Origin: Actinophytocola sp.
GTDB taxonomy: Bacteria > Actinomycetota > Actinomycetes > Mycobacteriales > Pseudonocardiaceae
Assembly (NCBI GenBank): GCA_009377385.1
Contig: WHUD01000033.1
Span: forward strand, 1-36,265
Length of the DNA stretch: 36,265 nucleotides
Direction: 5' to 3'
How positions within the stretch are numbered: the first letter of the stretch is position 1; each line of letters begins with the position of its first letter. The position numbers and the translations under genes were made by a program. Below, one piece after another: positions 32,101 to 36,265 of the stretch. The notes under the pieces were generated by a model. It searched no databases. It saw only the letters and a list, made by a program, of their open reading frames with translations, and was not told the origin of the DNA.

Positions 32101-32381
32101 TGCTTGCTCGCCGCGCCCTTCGGGCACAGTCTGCCGCGCGAGATCGGCGAGTCCGGGTCGCCCTCGATCTGGCTGACGGCGCCGTCCTTGACGTACACCC
32201 GCTGTCCGCAGCCGACCGCGCAGTACGGGCAGATCGACCGCACCACTTCGTCGGCGTCCTCGGTGCGCGCGTGCAGTCGCTTGGAGACGTCGGACTGCGC
32301 GGCGGCGCCGAGCCCGAGGCGATCAGTCCCGGTGAGCTGCCGATAGACCGGCCAGCCCTCCACCCATTCGCGGATGCCCAC
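29145..32381 (-). CDS. fdhA: Formate dehydrogenase catalytic subunit, selenocysteine-containing
   Basis: This 1078-residue molybdo- or tungstopterin (bis-MGD) enzyme oxidises formate to CO2. The [4Fe-4S] cysteines are Cys51, 54, 58 and 86 (CPYCAVGCGQ, GRLCPKG). An in-frame TGA at 31814-31812 is codon 190, in the context QARI-TGA-HSATVPGLGTSLGRG. That is where Sec or Cys binds the metal in FdhF/FdnG-like enzymes. The frame continues without a break through VIQGSNMAECHPVGFQW to 29145, and a SECIS hairpin follows the TGA, so this is one selenoprotein and not two genes or a pseudogene. GTG start 32381 has GGGAGGA 5 bases upstream. No twin-arginine signal is visible, suggesting a cytoplasmic active site, unlike FdnG. 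SelA, SelB, SelC and SelD must be encoded elsewhere. Confidence 0.95.
31782..31814 (-). promoter_or_regulatory. SECIS element and selenocysteine TGA codon in fdhA
   Basis: The TGA (31814-31812) is followed by 11 bases and then a hairpin: GGTTCCC (31800-31794) pairs with GGGGACC (31788-31782) over 7 bp, including one U-G pair. The loop is GGTCT. Loop sequence and spacing match the E. coli fdhF element, whose upper stem-loop carries GGUCU and begins 11 bases after UGA. It would recruit SelB with Sec-tRNA. Confidence 0.93.
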
Positions 32382-32787
32382 GCCGTCCTCCCGGACTCGG
32401 CTGCGGTTTCCCTTCCACGGTAGGGGGATCGCGGTCCAGGCGCACGCCGTTCGGCTGTGGGCGTCCTGGCGTTATGGCTCGGGTTCCGTGATCGCAGGAC
32501 CCGGCGTCCGCTCCTCCGAACGAGTGAAGGTCACTTTTTCTACGCGCCGGACCGTGACTGGCGCCGGTGTCGTTCGTTCCACCGTTCGGCCCAGGCGGCC
32601 GGAGGCTTCCGGTGGGGCTGAGGAGAGACAACGTCCACTGGGACGTGCCCGCGCACGGGGCGTCGAGCGACTCGACGCCCCGGGCGCACCTCTCGCCTCG
32701 TCCGCCCCAGAGATCCCCGCCATACCGCCGTGTGACGCCCGGTGTTTCCTGCCGCCCGCGCCGGGCACGGTCCGCTACGTTCATCGC
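32382..32787. other. Divergent intergenic region between fdhA and carbonic anhydrase
   Basis: This region of 406 bases has no supported gene. It must hold the promoters of the divergent fdhABC and carbonic anhydrase genes, and contains one perfect hairpin at 32657-32681. The long frames crossing it are N-terminal extensions without similarity. Confidence 0.55.
32657..32681. promoter_or_regulatory. Perfect 11-bp inverted repeat in the fdhA/carbonic anhydrase region
   Basis: GGGGCGTCGAG (32657-32667) and CTCGACGCCCC (32671-32681) are perfectly complementary around CGA. The repeat lies 107 bases before the carbonic anhydrase ATG and 276 bases from the fdhA start. It could be an operator or a leader hairpin; no U-tract follows on either strand. 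Confidence 0.45.
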
Positions 32788-33504
32788 ATGGGTGACAACT
32801 CTGTGCAGTCGAACAGGTTAACCCGCAGGCGTGCGCTCGGCGCGGGTGCGCTGGCCGCGACGGCGGGGATCGCCGGTGTGCCCGCCGCGACGGCGGCCCC
32901 GCCACCAGGGAGGATGCATCCCGCACACGCCTGGCGCAGGCTGGTCGAAGGAAACGAACGGTTCGTTGCGGCGCGCCAGCGGCATCCGCACGAGGGCCTG
33001 CCGTGGCGGGAGACGCTGGTCGACGGGCAGGAGCCGTTCGCGTGCGTGCTCGGCTGTGCCGACTCCCGGGTGCCGCCAGAGCTGATCTTCGACCAGGGTC
33101 TCGGTGACCTGTTCACGGTGCGCACCGCTGGCGAGGTGCTTGACGAGTCGATCATCGGCAGCATCGAGTACGCCGTCGCGCACCTCCACGTCCCGCTCGT
33201 CGTCGTCCTCGGTCACGAGAGCTGCGGCGCGGTCACCGCTGCGGTTGACCTTTTCCGGAGCGGCCACGGCGGCACCGGCTCGATCAGCACGCTGGTGCGC
33301 GGCATCGAGGCCAGCGTGCTCCGCACGCCCAAAGACGACGACGCCGATGCGTTCCTCGCCGCATGCATCGTGACCCAGGCGCGCCGCGTCATCACCCAGT
33401 TGCGGGAGCGCTCCGAGCTGATCCGCGACGCCGTCGACTCCCACCGACTTGGCCTGGTGCCCGCCGTCTATGACCTGGATGAGTACCGGGTCCAGCGGCA
33501 CTGA
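32788..33504 (+). CDS. Beta-carbonic anhydrase with Tat-type signal peptide
   Basis: This 238-residue zinc enzyme interconverts CO2 and bicarbonate. The zinc ligands and Asp-Arg dyad of beta-carbonic anhydrases are present: Cys90, Asp92 and Arg94 in GCADSRVPPE, and His143 and Cys146 in LGHESCGAV. The N-terminus has a twin-arginine signal (LTRRRALGAGALAATAGIAG, Arg13-Arg15) ending near PAATAAPP, so the folded enzyme is probably exported by Tat. ATG 32788 is preferred to in-frame codons far upstream because the signal peptide starts there. It is divergent from the formate dehydrogenase operon, suggesting it deals with CO2 made by that enzyme, though co-regulation is only inferred. Confidence 0.92.
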   Translation: MGDNSVQSNRLTRRRALGAGALAATAGIAGVPAATAAPPPGRMHPAHAWRRLVEGNERFVAARQRHPHEGLPWRETLVDGQEPFACVLGCADSRVPPELIFDQGLGDLFTVRTAGEVLDESIIGSIEYAVAHLHVPLVVVLGHESCGAVTAAVDLFRSGHGGTGSISTLVRGIEASVLRTPKDDDADAFLAACIVTQARRVITQLRERSELIRDAVDSHRLGLVPAVYDLDEYRVQRH

Positions 33505-33574
33505 GGCGCGATCCGTTGGCCTGATCCGTGGTACACAATGCGGTTGTGGATAACGTCGACGCCAGTGACCGCTC

Positions 33575-34408
33575 GTGACTGACCTGGAGTTCCGGGGGAA
33601 ACGGCCGAAGCGTGACCGCGCGCTGATCATGGCGATCGTCAATCGGACGCCGGACTCCTTCTACGACCGAGGCGCCACGTTCGCGGCGGACGCCGCGCTG
33701 GCCGCTGTCCGCCGTGCTGTCGACGAGGGCGCGGACGTCATCGACATCGGCGGCGTCAAGGCCGGTCCCGGCGCCACGGTCGGACCAGCGGAGGAAGCCG
33801 ATCGGGTGTTACCGCTGATCGAGTGCATCCGGCAGGAGTTCCCCGACCTGGTGATCAGCATCGACAGCTGGCGCGCGTCGGTCGGCAGGCAGGCGTGCGA
33901 GGTGGGCGCGGACCTGCTCAACGACACCTGGGCGGCGGCCGACCCCGGCCTTGCCGACGTCGCCGCAGAGTTCGGGGCGGGCTACGTCTGCTCGCACACC
34001 GGCGGCATTCCGCCCCGTACCCGACCGCACCGGGTGCACTACGACGACGTCGTCGCCGATGTGCTGGCCGAGACGACCACTCGCGCGGAGCAGTTGCTCG
34101 CGGCTGGCGTGCCGCCCGAGGGCATCCTGATCGACCCAACGCACGACTTCGGCAAGAACACCTGGCACGGCCTTGAGCTGCTGCGACGGGTCGACGAGCT
34201 GGTCGACAGCGGCTGGCCGGTACTGATGGCACTGTCCAATAAGGACTTCATCGGCGAGACGCTCGGTGTCGGGCTGCACCAACGCGTCGAGGGCACCTTG
34301 GCGGCGACGGCGTTCTCGGCGGCGGCCGGTGTGGCGATGTTCCGGGTGCACGAGGTCGCCGAGACCCGGCGCGTACTGGACACGGTGGCCGAGCTGATTC
34401 GCGAGTAG
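33575..34408 (+). CDS. folP2: FolP2-type dihydropteroate synthase paralogue
   Basis: This 277-residue TIM-barrel protein belongs to the dihydropteroate synthase family. Signatures are MAIVNRTPDSFYDRGATF, ADVIDIGGVKAGPGA, ISIDSWRASV, GADLLNDTWAAADP, LIDPTHDFGKNTWHGLELL and GTLAATAFSAAAG. The sequences NRTPDSFYDRG, VKAGPG and HDFGKNT are those of mycobacterial FolP2, which lacks normal DHPS activity, and differ from the NVTPDSFSDGG and ESTRPGA motifs of active FolP. It is therefore probably not the folate enzyme of the cell; its role is unresolved. The GTG start at 33575 has no strong ribosome-binding site; an alternative start is not evident. The Ddn-like reductase follows after 42 bases. Confidence 0.88.
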   Translation: MTDLEFRGKRPKRDRALIMAIVNRTPDSFYDRGATFAADAALAAVRRAVDEGADVIDIGGVKAGPGATVGPAEEADRVLPLIECIRQEFPDLVISIDSWRASVGRQACEVGADLLNDTWAAADPGLADVAAEFGAGYVCSHTGGIPPRTRPHRVHYDDVVADVLAETTTRAEQLLAAGVPPEGILIDPTHDFGKNTWHGLELLRRVDELVDSGWPVLMALSNKDFIGETLGVGLHQRVEGTLAATAFSAAAGVAMFRVHEVAETRRVLDTVAELIRE

Positions 34409-34450
34409 GGTGGCGACGGAGATCCACTTTCGCTGCTTGGGAGGGTTCGC

Positions 34451-34858
34451 ATGCTGTTCGGGGACGAACATGTCCGGCGCTACGAGGAGACCGATGGTGA
34501 AGAAGGCCACGTCTGGCTCAAGGGCGCCCCGTGCCTCGTTCTGACGACGACCGGCCGCAAAACCGGCAAAGAGCGCAAGTTCGCCCTGATATACCAGGAG
34601 TACGAGGGCGACTACGTGATCGTCGCGTCCAAGGGCGGCGCGGACAGTCACCCCGGTTGGTACCTGAACCTCGTCGACAACCCCGACGTGACCGTGCAGG
34701 TCGGCGCCGAGAAGTTCCGCGCGAAGGCGCGCACGGCCAGCGGCGACGAGCGTGCCGCGCTGTGGTCCACGATGGCCGCCGTCTGGCCCGACTACGACAA
34801 GTACCAAGCCAACACCGAGCGTGAGATCCCAGTGGTGGTGCTGGAGCCCATCAGGTAG
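34451..34858 (+). CDS. F420-dependent nitroreductase/quinone reductase, Ddn family
   Basis: This 135-residue protein has the split beta-barrel fold of the deazaflavin (F420)-dependent Ddn family. Typical motifs are [37 protein letters not shown] and NPDVTVQVG. Relatives reduce menaquinone and nitro compounds with reduced F420 as hydride donor. The length is that of the minimal family form and no signal peptide is seen. ATG 34451 has GGGAGGG about 7 bases upstream, a strong site. It lies between folP2 and lpdA on the same strand with short gaps, but there is no clear functional link to either. The substrate is unknown. Confidence 0.9.
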   Translation: MLFGDEHVRRYEETDGEEGHVWLKGAPCLVLTTTGRKTGKERKFALIYQEYEGDYVIVASKGGADSHPGWYLNLVDNPDVTVQVGAEKFRAKARTASGDERAALWSTMAAVWPDYDKYQANTEREIPVVVLEPIR

Positions 34859-34902
34859 TCCTCACGTCACCCGATAGGGGTGTATCCCATATGCTCGCTG
34901 CT

Positions 34903-36265
34903 ATGGGCACTCACTTCGACGTGGTGGTCCTCGGGGCCGGACCCGGTGGATATGTCGCCGCGATCAGGGCAGCGCAACTCGGCTTCTCCACGGCAATCGT
35001 CGAGGAGAAATACTGGGGCGGGGTATGCCTCAACGTGGGGTGTATTCCCTCGAAGGCGTTGCTCCGCAACGCCGAGCTGGCGCACCTGTTCCACAACGAC
35101 GCCAAGACGTTCGGCATCGAGGTCGACGGCACGGTCCGGTTCGACTACGGCGCTGCGTTCAAGCGGAGCCGCGACGTCGCCGATGGCCGCGTCAAGGGTG
35201 TGCACTACCTGATGAAGAAGAACAAGATCACCCAGTTCGCCGGATGGGGTGAGTTCGCCGACGCCAACACGATGCGGGTCAGCTTGGCCGACGGCGGCGG
35301 CGAGACCATCACGTTCGGCAACTGCATCATCGCCACCGGTGCGACGACGAAGCTGCTGCCTGGGACGTCGCTGTCCGAGCGGGTCGTGACCTACGAGGAG
35401 CAGATCATGACCGAGCAGCTCCCGGAGAGCATCGTCATCGCCGGTGCGGGCGCGATCGGCGTCGAGTTCGCCTACGTGCTGCACAACTACGGCGTCAAGG
35501 TCACCATCGTCGAGTTCCTCGATCGGATGGTGCCGCTTGAGGATGCCGACGTCTCCAAGGAGCTTGCCAAGCGCTACAAGCGGATGGGCATCGAGGTGCT
35601 CACCGGTACGAGGGTCGACGCAATCGACGACTCGGGTGAAAAAGTGACCGTCGCTGTGTCGTCGGGGAACGGTGAACAGCGCACGATCGAGACCGACAAG
35701 GTGCTGCAGGCGATCGGCTTCCAGCCGCGCATCGAAGGCTACGGGCTGGAGAACACCGGCGTCGCGCTGACCGAGCGCGGCGCGATCGATATCGACGACT
35801 ACGGCAGGACGTCGGTGCCGAACATCTTCGCGATCGGCGATGTCACGGCGAAGCTGATGCTCGCCCACACGGCGGAGGCCATGGGGGTTGTCGCCGCCGA
35901 GACCATCGCGGGCGAGGAGACGATGGCGGTGGAGTACGTGATGATCCCGCGCGCGACGTACTGCCAGCCGCAGATCGCCAGCTTCGGCTACACCGAGGAG
36001 CAGGCGCGCGAGCTCGGCTACGACGTCCAGGTGGCGAAGTTCCCGTTCATGGCCAACGGCAAGGCGCACGGACTCGGCGACTCCGGTGGGTTCGTAAAGC
36101 TGATCAGCGATGGCCGGTACGGCGAGCTGCTCGGCGGCCACCTTGTCGGGCCGGAGGTCACGGAGCTGCTGCCGGAGCTCACGCTGGCGCAGCAGTGGGA
36201 CCTGACGGTGCACGAGGTCGCCCGCAACGTCCACGCCCACCCGACGCTGAACGAGGCGGTGAAGG
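34903..36265 (+). CDS. lpdA: Dihydrolipoamide dehydrogenase, cut by the window end
   Basis: The first 454 residues of the E3 flavoprotein are present; the family is about 460-470 residues, so only a few C-terminal codons are missing. It reoxidises dihydrolipoamide in pyruvate and 2-oxoglutarate dehydrogenase complexes and, in mycobacteria, in antioxidant defence. Visible are the FAD motif [14 protein letters not shown], redox disulfide Cys42-Cys47 in [15 protein letters not shown], the NAD motif [20 protein letters not shown] and the catalytic His-Glu of [12 protein letters not shown] 34903 matches the usual family start; an in-frame ATG at 34891 has better spacing from GGGG at 34877 and cannot be excluded. 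PknG signalling in relatives acts on 2-oxoglutarate metabolism, but there is no direct link here. Confidence 0.96.
   Translation, partial: MGTHFDVVVLGAGPGGYVAAIRAAQLGFSTAIVEEKYWGGVCLNVGCIPSKALLRNAELAHLFHNDAKTFGIEVDGTVRFDYGAAFKRSRDVADGRVKGVHYLMKKNKITQFAGWGEFADANTMRVSLADGGGETITFGNCIIATGATTKLLPGTSLSERVVTYEEQIMTEQLPESIVIAGAGAIGVEFAYVLHNYGVKVTIVEFLDRMVPLEDADVSKELAKRYKRMGIEVLTGTRVDAIDDSGEKVTVAVSSGNGEQRTIETDKVLQAIGFQPRIEGYGLENTGVALTERGAIDIDDYGRTSVPNIFAIGDVTAKLMLAHTAEAMGVVAAETIAGEETMAVEYVMIPRATYCQPQIASFGYTEEQARELGYDVQVAKFPFMANGKAHGLGDSGGFVKLISDGRYGELLGGHLVGPEVTELLPELTLAQQWDLTVHEVARNVHAHPTLNEAVK

Overview
The window is high-GC DNA from an actinomycete, most likely of the Pseudonocardiales/Mycobacteriales type. 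The evidence is GTG and TTG starts, ATGA/GTGA stop-start overlaps, a glnX-glnH-pknG locus, an F420-type (Ddn-like) reductase, a FolP2-type dihydropteroate synthase paralogue and a mycobacterial-type lipoamide dehydrogenase. The species cannot be named from the sequence alone.

Layout. (1) 1-3546 is the end of an integrated element: excisionase, tyrosine integrase, terminator and one exported cargo protein, abutting a tRNA-Ser(GGA) on the minus strand that is the probable integration target. (2) 3746-5264 holds a divergent histidyl-tRNA synthetase and the broken stub of a DUF1330-like gene, then a large intergenic cruciform. (3) 5584-12443 is a tightly overlapped signalling operon: GlnX-like membrane protein, GlnH lipoprotein, PknG kinase, a PP2C phosphatase and a VWA protein. 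Kinase and phosphatase both carry N-terminal zinc ribbons. (4) 12553-21971 is a transport unit. An acyl-CoA synthetase is divergent from a seven-gene run: membrane protein, branched-chain-amino-acid-type binding lipoprotein, anchored exported protein, two permeases, two ATPases. A TetR regulator follows. The divergent promoters are near mirror images, each with a TACC-N4-GGTA site directly after the -10 box. (5) 22540-24340 has a PHP/HhH protein and a CPBP protease on the minus strand. (6) 24511-27308 is cysD plus a fused cysNC for sulfate activation, ended by a perfect 20-bp hairpin. (7) 27383-32381 is a minus-strand formate dehydrogenase operon, fdhA-fdhB-fdhC. fdhA contains an in-frame TGA followed at the canonical distance by a bacterial SECIS hairpin, so it encodes a selenoprotein. 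A Tat-type beta-carbonic anhydrase is divergent from it. (8) 33575-36265 has folP2, a Ddn-like reductase and the start of lpdA, which runs off the window.

The least expected structure is a family of degenerate 21-nt tandem repeats at four loci. All four start shortly downstream of a stop codon, in the same direction as that gene. All four show the same order of unit variants (GTGTCCCCC-type first, GTGTTCGYC-type later). At one locus the repeat has become the Arg-rich start of an exported protein's signal peptide. Together with the selenocysteine formate dehydrogenase, the symmetric divergent operator and the five-gene PknG operon, these are the points most worth follow-up.
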